The notes under the pieces: generated by a model
What the model saw: only the letters and a program-made list of their open reading frames with translations
The model's database searches: none
Told to the model about the DNA's origin: nothing
Made by a program: the position numbers and the translations under genes
Shown here: piece after piece, positions 1 to 9,303 of the stretch
Position numbering within the stretch: the first letter of the stretch is position 1
How the letters are laid out: the number at the start of each line of letters is the position of its first letter
Assembly (NCBI GenBank): GCA_000173575.1
Contig: ABYL01000080.1
Location: forward strand, 1 to 32,987
Direction: 5' to 3'
DNA from: Burkholderia sp. H160
GTDB taxonomy: Bacteria > Pseudomonadota > Gammaproteobacteria > Burkholderiales > Burkholderiaceae
Length of the DNA: 32,987 nt

Positions 1-1911
1 GTGGGTCTGCTGGGATTGGGCGCAGGCGAAGGCGCGAGCGTCGAGCTGCTCGGCGTCGGTCCGCAGGCGCAGGCGGCGGTCGATGCGATCGCTCACGAGC
101 TGACGCGCGAAGCGCACGGCGAGGTCGAGCAGAAGCACGAGCACAAGCCGGCGCGGCCGGCGACAGCACCGGCCACAGTCGTTGCGGCGCCCGCGGCCAG
201 CGAACCGCTCGCGCCGAATACGCTGGCGGGCGTGTGTGCGGCGCCGGGCGTCGCGGTCGGCAAGCTGGTCCGCTGGGATGACGCGGACCTCGATCCGCCT
301 GAGCAGGCGAGCGGCACGTCGGCGGCGGAGAGCCGTCTGCTCGACAAGGCGATCGCGACCGTCGACGCCGATCTCGACACGATCGTGCGCGACGCGTCGC
401 AACGCGGCGCGGTCGGCGAGGCGGGGATTTTCGCGGTGCATCGCGTGCTGCTCGAAGATCCGACGCTGCTCGACGCTGCGCGCGATCTGATCAGCCTCGG
501 CAAGAGTGCCGGTTTCGCGTGGCGTGAGGCGATCCGCGCGCAAGTCGAAATCCTGAGTAACGTGGAGGACGTGCTGCTCGCCGAGCGTGCCGCCGATCTG
601 CGCGACATCGAAAAGCGCGTGCAGCGCGCGCTCGGCTACACGAGCAGCGCGGCGCGATCGTTGCCGGACGAAGCGGTGCTCGCGGCCGACGAATTCACGC
701 CGTCGGATCTGTCGTCGCTCGATCGTACGCGCGTGACCGCGCTCGTGATGGCGCGCGGCGGCGCGACCTCGCACGCGGCGATTCTCGCGCGCCAGGCGGG
801 CATTCCGGCGCTCGTCGCGATCGGCGACGCGTTGCACGCGATCCCCGACGGCACGCAAGTCGTCGTCAACGCGACTAGCGGCCGCCTCGAATTCGCACCG
901 ACCGAGTTCGACGTCGAACGCGCGCGCCGCGAGCGCAGCCGCCTTGCCGACGTGCGCGAAGCGAATCGCCGCACCTCGCAACAGGCTGCGGCGACTTCCG
1001 ACCGCCGCGCGATCGAAGTGGCCGCCAACATCGCCACGCTCGACGACGCGACGGCCGCCGTCGACAACGGCGCCGACGCGGTCGGCCTGCTGCGCACCGA
1101 GCTGCTGTTCATCCATCGCCCGGCCGCACCGAGCGCCGACGAGCATCGGCAGAGCTATCAGGCGATCGTCGATGCCTTGCGCGGCCGCACCGCGATCATC
1201 CGCACGCTCGACGTCGGCGCCGACAAGGAAGTCGATTATCTGACGCTGCCGCCCGAGCCGAACCCCGCGCTCGGCCTGCGCGGCGTGCGCCTCGCGCAGG
1301 TGCGCCCCGATCTGCTCGACGATCAGTTGCGCGGCCTGCTCGCGGTGCGTCCGCTCGGCGCGGTGCGCATCCTGCTGCCGATGGTCACCGATGCGGGCGA
1401 ACTCGTCCGCATCCGCAAGCGTATCGACGAGCTTGCTCGCGAAGCGGGCAGCACGGAGCCGATCGAAGTGGGCGTGATGATCGAAGTGCCATCGGCTGCC
1501 TTGCTCGCCGATCAGCTCGCGCAGTACGCGGATTTCCTGTCGATCGGCACCAACGACCTGACGCAATACACGCTCGCGATGGACCGCTGCCAGCCCGATC
1601 TCGCGGCGCAAGCGGACGGCCTCCATCCGGCGGTGCTGCGCCTGATCGCGGCGACCGTCGAAGGTGCGGCGAAGCATGGCAAATGGGTCGGCGTGTGCGG
1701 CGCGCTCGCCGGCGACCCGCTCGCGATGCCGCTGCTCGTCGGCCTTGGCGTGACCGAGTTGTCGGTGGATCCGGTGTCAGTGCCGGGCATCAAGGCACGC
1801 GTGCGCACGCTCGATTATCAGTTGTGCCGCCAGCGCGCCCGCGATGCGCTCGCGCTCGACTCGGCGCAGGCGGTCAGGGCCGCAAGCCGCGCGACCTGGC
1901 CGCTCGATTGA
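1..1911 (+). CDS. ptsP: Multiphosphoryl PTS protein (HPr end + enzyme I), 5'-truncated by window edge
   Basis: Enzyme I takes phosphate from phosphoenolpyruvate and passes it through HPr and EIIA to sugar permeases, in the cytoplasm. The frame is open from base 1, so the true start lies outside the window. The first ~40 residues read as the C-terminal end of an HPr domain. A charged Ala/Pro-rich linker (about 40-72) follows, then enzyme I: N-terminal part from about 73, the swivel histidine in GGATSHAAILAR (H258), and the PEP-binding barrel with GTNDLTQY and VCGALAGDP (active-site Cys ~566). The HPr-EI order points to the IIA-HPr-EI fusion found in Burkholderia; the missing upstream part would carry EIIA and the HPr histidine. 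nagE follows 130 bp downstream on the same strand, so this is probably the dedicated N-acetylglucosamine system, and nagF is an alternative name. The domain call is firm; the upstream EIIA is inference. Confidence 0.93.
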   Translation: MGLLGLGAGEGASVELLGVGPQAQAAVDAIAHELTREAHGEVEQKHEHKPARPATAPATVVAAPAASEPLAPNTLAGVCAAPGVAVGKLVRWDDADLDPPEQASGTSAAESRLLDKAIATVDADLDTIVRDASQRGAVGEAGIFAVHRVLLEDPTLLDAARDLISLGKSAGFAWREAIRAQVEILSNVEDVLLAERAADLRDIEKRVQRALGYTSSAARSLPDEAVLAADEFTPSDLSSLDRTRVTALVMARGGATSHAAILARQAGIPALVAIGDALHAIPDGTQVVVNATSGRLEFAPTEFDVERARRERSRLADVREANRRTSQQAAATSDRRAIEVAANIATLDDATAAVDNGADAVGLLRTELLFIHRPAAPSADEHRQSYQAIVDALRGRTAIIRTLDVGADKEVDYLTLPPEPNPALGLRGVRLAQVRPDLLDDQLRGLLAVRPLGAVRILLPMVTDAGELVRIRKRIDELAREAGSTEPIEVGVMIEVPSAALLADQLAQYADFLSIGTNDLTQYTLAMDRCQPDLAAQADGLHPAVLRLIAATVEGAAKHGKWVGVCGALAGDPLAMPLLVGLGVTELSVDPVSVPGIKARVRTLDYQLCRQRARDALALDSAQAVRAASRATWPLD

Positions 1912-2042
1912 AAAAAAACGAAGTGAAGAACCCGCAGGCCGCGCGCCCGGCAGTACACCTGACCGCGCGCGAACGGCACGCACCCCACTAGCTGTATCCC
2001 TCAATCAGGACGTACCCCTACAAGACAATCTTGGAGATATCC

Positions 2043-3833
2043 ATGGATGGAAATCCGTTTCTGAAATTTCAGCGCCTGGGACGCGCGCTGATGCTGCCGA
2101 TTGCGGTGCTACCGGTCGCCGGCTTGCTGTTGCGGCTCGGCCAGCCCGACGTGTTCAACATCAAGATGATCGCCGATGCGGGCGGCGCGATCTTCGACAA
2201 CCTGCCGCTGCTGTTCGCGATCGGCGTGGCGGTCGGCTTCGCGAAAGACAATAACGGCGTCGCGGGTCTCGCCGGCGCGATCGGCTATCTGGTGCAGATG
2301 GCGGTGATGAAGGACATCAACGACAAGCTCAACATGGGCGTGCTGTCGGGGATCATCGCGGGGATCGTGGCGGGGCTGCTGTACAACCGCTACAAGGACA
2401 TCAAGCTGCCGGACTACCTTGCGTTCTTCGGCGGCAAACGCTTCGTGCCGATCGTGACAGGTGTGGTCTGCGTGGTGCTAGGCATCATATTCGGCCACGT
2501 GTGGGAGCCCGTGCAAAACGCCATCGACGTGGCCGGCCACTGGCTCACGACGGCCGGCGCGCTCGGCGCTTTCGTGTTCGGTGTGCTGAACCGGTTGCTG
2601 CTCGTCACGGGCCTGCATCACATCCTCAACTCGCTGACGTGGTTCGTGTTCGGCACGTTCACGCCGGCGGGCGGCGCGCCGGTCACGGGTGACCTGCACC
2701 GCTTCTTCGCCGGTGATCCGACCGCGGGCACCTTCATGACCGGCTTCTTCCCGGTGATGATGTTCGGCCTGCCGGCCGCGTGTCTCGCGATGTATCACGA
2801 GGCGCCGAAGGAGCGTCGTGCGATGGTGTTCGGCCTGCTGTTCTCGATGGCGCTCACGTCGTTCCTGACCGGCGTGACCGAGCCGATCGAATTCAGCTTC
2901 ATGTTCCTCGCACCGGTGCTGTATGCGATCCACGCGCTGCTGACGGGGCTGTCGCTCGCGATCTGCTCGGCGCTCGGCATTCACCTCGGTTTCACGTTCT
3001 CGGCGGGATTCATCGACTACGTGCTGAACTTCGGACTGTCGACGAAGGGCTGGTGGGCGATTCCGCTCGGCATCGTGTACTCGGTCGTGTACTACGGTCT
3101 GTTCCGCTTCTTCATCCGCAAGTTCAAGATGGCGACGCCGGGCCGTGAGCCTGCCGCTGCCGACGAGCAGGCCGAGTCGTTCGCGGCGGGCGGTTTCGTC
3201 GCGCCGGCGGCCGGTGCTGCCGTGCCGCGTGCGCAGCGTTATATCGCGGCGCTTGGTGGTGCGGCGAATCTGTCGGTCGTGGATGCGTGCACGACGCGTC
3301 TGCGTCTGTCGGTCGTCGATGCGGGCAAGGTCTCCGAGAGCGAGCTGAAGTCGATCGGCGCGCGCGGCGTGCTCAAGCGCGGCACGAACGACGTGCAGGT
3401 GATCATCGGACCGGAGGCGGACATCATCGCCGATGAGATGCGCACGGCGATCGCGCAAGGTCATGGCGATGCGGTGAAGGTGGCTGCCGCTGGGGCGGCG
3501 ACGACTGCCACGTCGGTGGCGCAGCACGCTCAGCACGCTCACGACGCGCAAGGCGGTCCGCTCGATCCCGATCCGCTGCATTGGCTCGCCGTGTTCGGCG
3601 GCGCGGGCAACGTGGTGTCGCTCGATGCGGTCGCGGCGACGCGTTTGCGAGTGGTCGTGCGCGATCCGTCCGCAGTCGATCGTCAGCACCTCGACTCGCT
3701 CGATACCGCCTGGGTGTCAACCAACACGTTCCATATCGTCGTCGGCGAGGCCGCGCAGCGCTATGCGCGCAAGCTGGCCGAGCGCCTGTCGTCGCAAGGC
3801 GGTGGCGCGGGCGTGGCGCCGATGCCGGCGTGA
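2043..3833 (+). CDS. nagE: PTS N-acetylglucosamine permease EIICB (NagE) with a second, cysteine-less EIIB domain
   Basis: Inner-membrane permease that imports and phosphorylates N-acetylglucosamine with phosphate from the upstream EI-HPr protein. Residues ~1-370 are the hydrophobic EIIC domain of the glucose family. An Ala-rich linker leads to EIIB at ~398-475, with the phosphorylated cysteine in DACTTRLRL (C416). A second EIIB-like domain occupies ~512-590 (LHWLAVFGGAGNVVSL, then TRLRV), but the cysteine position reads Ala (about A531), so it cannot carry phosphate. I chose ATG 2043, which has GGAGA 5 bases upstream; the frame also opens at TTG 2031, which has no such site. Length is 596 aa. 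No EIIA domain is fused here, consistent with EIIA lying at the start of the upstream protein. A palindromic terminator follows the gene. Confidence 0.93.
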   Translation: MDGNPFLKFQRLGRALMLPIAVLPVAGLLLRLGQPDVFNIKMIADAGGAIFDNLPLLFAIGVAVGFAKDNNGVAGLAGAIGYLVQMAVMKDINDKLNMGVLSGIIAGIVAGLLYNRYKDIKLPDYLAFFGGKRFVPIVTGVVCVVLGIIFGHVWEPVQNAIDVAGHWLTTAGALGAFVFGVLNRLLLVTGLHHILNSLTWFVFGTFTPAGGAPVTGDLHRFFAGDPTAGTFMTGFFPVMMFGLPAACLAMYHEAPKERRAMVFGLLFSMALTSFLTGVTEPIEFSFMFLAPVLYAIHALLTGLSLAICSALGIHLGFTFSAGFIDYVLNFGLSTKGWWAIPLGIVYSVVYYGLFRFFIRKFKMATPGREPAAADEQAESFAAGGFVAPAAGAAVPRAQRYIAALGGAANLSVVDACTTRLRLSVVDAGKVSESELKSIGARGVLKRGTNDVQVIIGPEADIIADEMRTAIAQGHGDAVKVAAAGAATTATSVAQHAQHAHDAQGGPLDPDPLHWLAVFGGAGNVVSLDAVAATRLRVVVRDPSAVDRQHLDSLDTAWVSTNTFHIVVGEAAQRYARKLAERLSSQGGGAGVAPMPA

Positions 3834-3888
3834 TCGATTGATGGCTATCGAGCGCTGTTGAATCGCCTAGCCGTCACGGTGCGGCGAT

Positions 3889-3926
3889 AAAAAAAGCGGC
3901 ACCTTGTCCCAAGGTGCCGCTTTCGC
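3889..3926. terminator. Bidirectional intrinsic terminator between nagE and cydB
   Basis: A perfect 14-bp stem (3893-3906 with 3910-3923, loop of 3) has an A-run on its left and a T-containing flank on its right. Read on the minus strand, the hairpin is followed by seven Ts, a strong terminator for cydPAB. Read on the plus strand it ends nagE, with a shorter T-run. Confidence 0.88.
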
Positions 3927-3982
3927 GTTTACCAGCAAGGCGTGGCGCCTAGCGTATCGCCCGCTTTGAGGCGTGCTGCCCG

Positions 3983-5119
3983 TCAATACATCGAATGATG
4001 GTTTTCCTCGATCGCCGCGGCGGTCACTTTGCCGCGCATCACGCGATAGACCCAGCCCGTATAGAGCAGAATGGTCGGCAGGAACACGATCACCGCGAAC
4101 AGCATGATCTCGAGCGTCATTTGGCTCGACGTCGCATCCCACATGGTCAGGCTGCTGCGGCCGTCGAGCGACGAAGGCATGATGAACGGGAACATCGAGA
4201 AACCCGCCGTCAGAATCACGCCGACGATCATCAGCGAGGTCGACAGAAAGGCCGTCGTCTCGAAGCGCGAACGCGCGAGCGCCACCGCGAGCACACCGCC
4301 AACGACACCCGCGAGCGGCGCAATCACCGTCCACGGGTAAAGCGCGTAGTTGACCAGCCACAAACCCGGTGCGCCGATCACGGTCTTCATCAACGGATTG
4401 GAGACCGCGTCGAGCGGTGGCATGTCGACGATCTGATAGCCGCCGATCATCGTCGCGACGAGCGCGCCCGCGACGAGGAACAGCACCACCGTGCACAGCG
4501 CCGCGAGCCGCAGCGCCTTCGATGCACGCTCGTGGACCACGTCATCGGTCTTCCACTTGACGAACGCGGCGCCATGCGCGGCCAGCATCGACACGCTGAC
4601 GAGACCCGTCAGCAGCGCGAACGGATTGAGCAGGCCGAAGAAGCTGCCGTGATAGGTGACGCGCAGATCGGTATCGAACGAGAACGGCACGCCCTGCAGC
4701 AGATTGCCGAACGCGATGCCGAACACCAGCGCCGGCACGAAACCGCCGATGAAAAGGCCCCAGTCCCACGCGTTGCGCCAGCGCGGATCCTCGCGTTTGC
4801 CGCGATAGTCGAAGCCGACCGGGCGGAAGAACAGCGCGAACAGCACAAGCAGCATCGCGAAGTAGAAGCCCGAGAACGATGCCGCGTAGGCGAGCGGCCA
4901 CGCGGCGAACATCGCGCCGCCCGCGGTCACGAACCAGACCTGGTTGCCTTCCCACGTCGCGCCGACCGTGTTCACGACGATGCGGCGCTCCGAGTCGGTT
5001 TTGGCGATGAACGGCAGCAGGATCGCCGCGCCCATGTCGAAGCCGTCGGTCAGCGCGAAGCCGATCAGCAGCACACCTATCAATACCCACCAGATCAGTT
5101 TGAGGGCTGCGTAGTCCAT
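3983..5119 (-). CDS. cydB: Cytochrome bd quinol oxidase subunit II
   Basis: Subunit II of the bd-type terminal oxidase, an inner-membrane complex that reduces O2 to water with electrons from quinol. The 378-aa protein has the CydB start (a first helix ending in [18 protein letters not shown]), the conserved GNQVWF stretch near residue 60, and about eight or nine hydrophobic segments. The start has AGAGG about 10 bases upstream. It lies 34 bp after cydA and forms one unit with cydP and cydA. The terminator follows only about 57 bp after the stop, leaving no room for a downstream cydX. Confidence 0.96.
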   Translation of the reverse strand: MDYAALKLIWWVLIGVLLIGFALTDGFDMGAAILLPFIAKTDSERRIVVNTVGATWEGNQVWFVTAGGAMFAAWPLAYAASFSGFYFAMLLVLFALFFRPVGFDYRGKREDPRWRNAWDWGLFIGGFVPALVFGIAFGNLLQGVPFSFDTDLRVTYHGSFFGLLNPFALLTGLVSVSMLAAHGAAFVKWKTDDVVHERASKALRLAALCTVVLFLVAGALVATMIGGYQIVDMPPLDAVSNPLMKTVIGAPGLWLVNYALYPWTVIAPLAGVVGGVLAVALARSRFETTAFLSTSLMIVGVILTAGFSMFPFIMPSSLDGRSSLTMWDATSSQMTLEIMLFAVIVFLPTILLYTGWVYRVMRGKVTAAAIEENHHSMY

Positions 5120-5153
5120 ATCGGTTATTCCTCTGAGGCGGTGCGGCGGCGCG

Positions 5154-6746
5154 TCACGCGGCCGGGTTCGACAGCGGCGGCGTCACCGGCTGGTCGTTCT
5201 CGTGGTGATAACGGCCCGTATGCAGCGACGAAGGACCGAGCCGCGCGTACTTGAACATCAGCATGATCTCGATGATGAACAGTCCCGTGTAGAACAGCAC
5301 GAAGCCGCCGATGCTCAGATACAGATCGCGCGGTGTCAGCGTCGATGCGGCCAGGTTGGTCGGCAGAATGCCCGCGATGCTCCACGGCTGGCGGCCCATT
5401 TCCGCGACGATCCAGCCGAACTCGGCGGCAAGCCACGGCAACGGAATCGCCGCGACCGCCCAGCGTAGGAACCAGCGACGCTTTTCGAGCAGCAGCGTGC
5501 GTTGCGCGCAGAACCAGAACGCGAGCACGAAGGTCGCGAGGAACAGCAGGCCAAGGCCGACCATCATGCGGAATGAGAAGAACAGCGGCAGCACTGGCGG
5601 AATCGTGCTCTTCGCCGCTTCGGCGATCTGGTCAGGCGTCGCGTCGGTCACGTTCGGCGTGAACTGCTTGAGCAGCAGGCCGTAGCCGAGATCTTCCTTG
5701 TACTTGTCGAACTCGGCATGCGCTTCGTCGCTCGAGTCGCCTGCCTTCAATCTCTGCAGCGCCGAAAAAGCGAGCATGCCGTTCTTGATGCGCCCTTCGT
5801 TTTCGGCGATCAGGTCGCGCAGGCCGACCACGGGTTCGTCGAGCGAGCGGGTCGCGATAATGCCGAGCGCGTACGGCACGCGGATCGCGTAGTCGGTGCG
5901 CTGCTCCTTCTGATTGGGAATGCCAAATACCGTGAACGGTGCCGGCGCGGGTGCAGTTTCCCATTCGGATTCAATCGCGGCGAGCTTGACTTGCTGGACT
6001 TCACCAGTGCGGTAGCCCGATTCGTCGCCGAGCACGATCACGCACAGCGCCGACGCGAGGCCGAAGCCGGCGGCGATCGCGAACGAGCGCAGCGCGAACT
6101 CGGTGTCGCGGCGCTTGAGCAGATACCACGACGACACACCGAGCACGAACATCGCCGCAGTCACATAACCGGCCGACACCGTGTGCACGAACTTCACCTG
6201 TGCGACCGGGTTGAAGATCACCGAGCCGATGCTGTCGAGCTCCATGCGCATCGTCTGGTAGTTGAACTGTGCGCCGACCGGATTATTCATCCAGCCGTTG
6301 GCGACCAGAATCCACAGCGCCGACAGGTTCGAGCCGAGCGCAACACAGAACGTGACAATCAGATGCTGGACTTTTGACAAGCGGTTCCAGCCGAAAAAGA
6401 ACAGGCCGACGAAGGTCGATTCGAGGAAGAACGCCATCAGCCCTTCGACGGCGAGCGGCACGCCAAAAATGTCGCCGACGTAATGCGAGTAATAGGCCCA
6501 GTTGGTGCCGAACTGAAACTCGAGCGTGAGGCCGGTCGCGACGCCCATTGCAAAGTTGATGCCGAACAGCTTGCCCCAGAACTGGGTCATGTCCTTGTAG
6601 ATCTGCTTGCCGGTCATCACGTAGACCGACTCCATGATCACGAGCAGCCAGGCGAGGCCGAGCGTGAGCGGCACGAACAGAAAGTGATAAAGCGCCGTGA
6701 TGGCGAACTGGAGGCGCGACAGTGCTACGACTTCGCTAACGGGCAT
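5154..6746 (-). CDS. cydA: Cytochrome bd quinol oxidase subunit I
   Basis: Catalytic subunit carrying hemes b558, b595 and d and the quinol-oxidising Q-loop. Visible landmarks are the N-terminal heme histidine in [14 protein letters not shown] (H21), the second heme histidine in [12 protein letters not shown], the methionine ligand region SFRMMVGLG, the Q-loop motif KLAAIE, and GRQPW after the loop. The long Q-loop (about 130 residues between KLAAIE and SFRMMVG) marks the long E. coli-like subfamily. I start at ATG 6746 (530 aa) because GAGGTGATC, a near-complete match to the 16S anti-Shine-Dalgarno end, sits 8 bases upstream. The frame also opens at GTG 6755. The start overlaps the end of cydP, suggesting translational coupling. 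Confidence 0.96.
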   Translation of the reverse strand: MPVSEVVALSRLQFAITALYHFLFVPLTLGLAWLLVIMESVYVMTGKQIYKDMTQFWGKLFGINFAMGVATGLTLEFQFGTNWAYYSHYVGDIFGVPLAVEGLMAFFLESTFVGLFFFGWNRLSKVQHLIVTFCVALGSNLSALWILVANGWMNNPVGAQFNYQTMRMELDSIGSVIFNPVAQVKFVHTVSAGYVTAAMFVLGVSSWYLLKRRDTEFALRSFAIAAGFGLASALCVIVLGDESGYRTGEVQQVKLAAIESEWETAPAPAPFTVFGIPNQKEQRTDYAIRVPYALGIIATRSLDEPVVGLRDLIAENEGRIKNGMLAFSALQRLKAGDSSDEAHAEFDKYKEDLGYGLLLKQFTPNVTDATPDQIAEAAKSTIPPVLPLFFSFRMMVGLGLLFLATFVLAFWFCAQRTLLLEKRRWFLRWAVAAIPLPWLAAEFGWIVAEMGRQPWSIAGILPTNLAASTLTPRDLYLSIGGFVLFYTGLFIIEIMLMFKYARLGPSSLHTGRYHHENDQPVTPPLSNPAA

Positions 6747-6996
6747 GTTGATCACCTCGAGAAGGATGCGGGGCAGGCACCGATAACAGCGCCTGCGCGA
6801 CCTGCTCAGGCGGCAGCCTCATGTGCTCCGCCTGTGGATGATTGAAGAACGTGTACTTGAGCGCTATCAGTAGTGCGAACTTGATGGCGAGGATGATGCC
6901 AATATCGCGCGCCAGCGTTGGACCGCGTACCCACCTGGTGAACCGGCCGCGCCAGCGCGATCGGAGTGTGCTGCTGCGATTGAGGGCTATGGTCAT
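6736..6996 (-). CDS. cydP: CydP-type small cytochrome oxidase subunit
   Basis: Small 86-aa protein with a basic N-terminus, a conserved [22 protein letters not shown] stretch forming one membrane helix (roughly residues 30-51), then a short tail with [18 protein letters not shown]. This matches the CydP family, putative small subunits found directly upstream of cydA in beta- and gammaproteobacteria. Its stop codon overlaps the start of cydA by 11 bases, so the two are probably translated in a coupled way. No strong ribosome binding site is visible before ATG 6996, so the exact start is uncertain. Its function in the oxidase (assembly or stability) is inferred from family and position only. 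Confidence 0.82.
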   Translation of the reverse strand: MTIALNRSSTLRSRWRGRFTRWVRGPTLARDIGIILAIKFALLIALKYTFFNHPQAEHMRLPPEQVAQALLSVPAPHPSRGDQHAR

Positions 6997-7272
6997 GATC
7001 GGTCGAAGACGACTTCACGCCGGAGAATCCGGCTGGATCCAGACGCCCTGGCCATCAGGCAGTCTGGCGAATGCATGCCGATTGTAGGAGTCGAACCTCG
7101 CGCGCTCAGGATTAGCCATGCGGCACCAAGCCGCGAAACTTGCCGCGTTTGTGCAGTATTGCTACGCGACTTGCGATACGTCAAGAAAGGTTACCGGCAC
7201 CGCCTGGCCGGGACGTGGACGGGCCGGAGCGAACGCACGGCCGCGCGGACGAAAGAAAGGTCGAAACGAATG
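6997..7272. other. Upstream region of cydPAB without genes
   Basis: Together with the rpoH terminator and 3' flank, this forms a 412-bp gene-free stretch between cydP and rpoH. I found no convincing coding frame. It contains the candidate cydPAB promoter at 7155-7184, giving a predicted leader of about 150 bases before cydP. A weak FNR/Anr-like match, TTGCGATACGTCAA (7171-7184, about 7 of 10 defined positions), overlaps the -35. Oxygen control of cyd would make sense, but the match is poor. Confidence 0.5.
7155..7184 (-). promoter_or_regulatory. Candidate housekeeping promoter of cydPAB
   Basis: On the minus strand there is a -35 TTGACG (7184-7179), an 18-base spacer and a -10 AATACT (7160-7155), about 160 bases before cydP. 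The -35 matches 5 of 6 consensus positions and the -10 matches 4 of 6. It is a reasonable guess and nothing more. Confidence 0.35.
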
Positions 7273-7305
7273 AAAAAGCCCCGCCGTCTTGCGAGGGCGG
7301 GGCTT
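7273..7305 (-). terminator. Intrinsic terminator of rpoH
   Basis: A 10-bp G+C-rich stem (7276-7285 with 7296-7305) has an A-run on its left, which reads as CTTTTTCA on the minus strand just after the hairpin. It lies about 100 bases after the rpoH stop. Confidence 0.8.
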
Positions 7306-7408
7306 GAGCGCGATGGGCGCCAGTTGAGACGCGATCGTCTAACGTGTGTCGTTTTTACCCACGTAATGGGCAGCGGGACACCATATACGCGCGCATGGCC
7401 TCGACGCT

Positions 7409-8344
<936 letters not shown>

Positions 8345-8405
8345 GTGTGAAGCTCCTTTGGAATCAGACAATAGCGTACTCAGTAAACGACTCCAGCGAT
8401 GGATG

Positions 8406-8432
8406 TTAGCACTCTGATCTACTGAGTGCTAA
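8406..8432 (-). promoter_or_regulatory. CIRCE operator (HrcA binding site) before rpoH
   Basis: The inverted repeat TTAGCACTC (8406-8414), nine bases, GAGTGCTAA (8424-8432) is a perfect match to the CIRCE consensus bound by the heat-shock repressor HrcA. It lies about 62 bases before the rpoH start and covers the predicted start point of the sigma-E-like promoter, so bound HrcA would block transcription. CIRCE sites before rpoH have been predicted in betaproteobacteria by comparative work (from memory). hrcA itself is not in this window. Confidence 0.95.
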
Positions 8433-8435
8433 TGC

Positions 8436-8463
8436 TTAGAGGTCGCAGGGGTATCCAAGTTCC
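8436..8463 (-). promoter_or_regulatory. Sigma-E-type promoter of rpoH
   Basis: On the minus strand, GGAACTT (8463-8457), a 16-base spacer and TCTAA (8440-8436) match the RpoE (sigma-24) promoter consensus and spacing. Predicted transcription start is near 8429, inside the CIRCE operator. E. coli rpoH also has a sigma-E-dependent promoter, so the wiring is plausible. Confidence 0.7.
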
Positions 8464-8698
8464 CGAAAATCCTATTGAATTTCCTTTTCTAATAGCCATC
8501 ATACGCTCTATTTGACCGGCTGGTTGGACCTGTAGAAGTTACCGCGCTGGCTAGTCTTGTCATAATTATTGACTGACATATTCAAATTTGTGAGCAAATA
8601 ATTGCTCACGGAGCGCATTATCCGTACGATGCGCGCGCTTAAGTTTGTCCCTAAAACAAAGGAGACCGCCGCTTAATACTCGCTCGTACGAGGGCCAG
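8464..8698. other. Divergent intergenic region between rpoH and the PagL-like gene
   Basis: This is the remainder of a 354-bp gene-free stretch, and it is clearly more A+T-rich than its surroundings, as a promoter region would be. It holds the palindrome at 8590-8609 and a TTGACT hexamer (8569-8574) on the plus strand that might be a -35, though I see no well-spaced -10. Nothing coding was recognised. Confidence 0.5.
8590..8609. promoter_or_regulatory. Perfect 8-bp inverted repeat, candidate operator
   Basis: GTGAGCAA, spacer ATAA, TTGCTCAC: a perfect dyad about 90 bases before the PagL-like start. There is no T-run, so it is not a terminator. A two-fold symmetric repressor or activator is the likeliest reader, but I cannot name one. 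It might also form an RNA hairpin in the leader of the downstream gene. Confidence 0.5.
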
Positions 8699-9262
8699 AT
8701 GAACGACAAGAACCTTGTTTTGCGTGGACTTACTCTAAAAAGCACGCTTGCCATTCTGCTGCTCGAAGCGGCGGGTGCGTGCCACGCCGATCAGTTCGGC
8801 GTGCAGGTGGGTGCCGGAGTCGGCGATCATCACGTCAAGAGGCTCGATTTCGGCGTGGTCTGGGACCCGAACCTGACCTGGTGGCAGATCGGCGACTGGC
8901 ATTTCGCGCTGATCGGCGAGGCGCACGTCGCGTGGTGGCACACCAATGAAGGAAACGTTCACGACGACATCGGCGAGATCGGCGTGACGCCGTTGATCCG
9001 CTTCATCAAGTCGTCGGGCTCGGTGCGGCCTTTCATCGAGGTGGGGGCCGGTGTCCGGTTGCTGACAAGCCCGCGCATTTCTTCCGACATCACGTTGGGC
9101 ACCGCGTTCCAGTTTGCCGACATGGCGGGCGTGGGGCTGCAGTTCGGCGCTCATCAGCAGTACGTGGCGGGCTACCGCTTTCAGCATGTTTCCAACGGCG
9201 GTATCAAAGAGCCGAATCCTGGTATAAATTTCAGCCAGCTATATTTGCAATATCACTTCTGA
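8699..9262 (+). CDS. PagL-like lipid A 3-O-deacylase (acyloxyacyl hydrolase family)
   Basis: Outer-membrane beta-barrel enzymes of this family remove the 3-O acyl chain of lipid A. The 187-aa protein has a signal peptide (hydrophobic stretch ~12-24, cleavage after CHA near residue 30), alternating barrel strands, and the family signature near the C-terminus, FQHVSNGGIKEPNPG, with catalytic His163 and Ser165. It ends in Phe, as outer-membrane barrels usually do. Aligned from memory to Pseudomonas PagL, the catalytic Glu position falls on Asn177, so activity is not certain. ATG 8699 has AGGG 4 bases upstream; the frame opens earlier at TTG 8645, but the signal peptide supports 8699. Its neighbours do not indicate a pathway. 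Confidence 0.83.
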   Translation: MNDKNLVLRGLTLKSTLAILLLEAAGACHADQFGVQVGAGVGDHHVKRLDFGVVWDPNLTWWQIGDWHFALIGEAHVAWWHTNEGNVHDDIGEIGVTPLIRFIKSSGSVRPFIEVGAGVRLLTSPRISSDITLGTAFQFADMAGVGLQFGAHQQYVAGYRFQHVSNGGIKEPNPGINFSQLYLQYHF

Positions 9263-9303
9263 CCGTGGCCGCATGCGGCTCGCGGTGTACGAGAGGCTCT
9301 GCA

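Noticed and set aside
2478-3689. 403-codon open frame antisense to nagE
   Set aside because: Arg/His/Glu-rich shadow caused by G+C-rich codon bias opposite a clear gene; no recognisable domain and no ribosome binding site.
3926-3983. Possible cydX after cydB
   Set aside because: Only about 57 bp lie between the cydB stop and the terminator, too short for a CydX gene.
3995-5254. 419-codon open frame antisense to cydB
   Set aside because: Arg/Glu/His/Gln-rich composition, the mirror of a membrane protein gene; no homology recognised.
7171-7184. FNR/Anr-like box before cydPAB
   Set aside because: Only about 7 of 10 defined positions match and it overlaps the candidate -35; too weak to report as a site.
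8590-8609. Lac-operator-like reading of the GTGAGCAA palindrome
   Set aside because: Similarity is limited to GTGAGC/GCTCAC, and no LacI-type regulator is nearby; kept only as an unassigned dyad.
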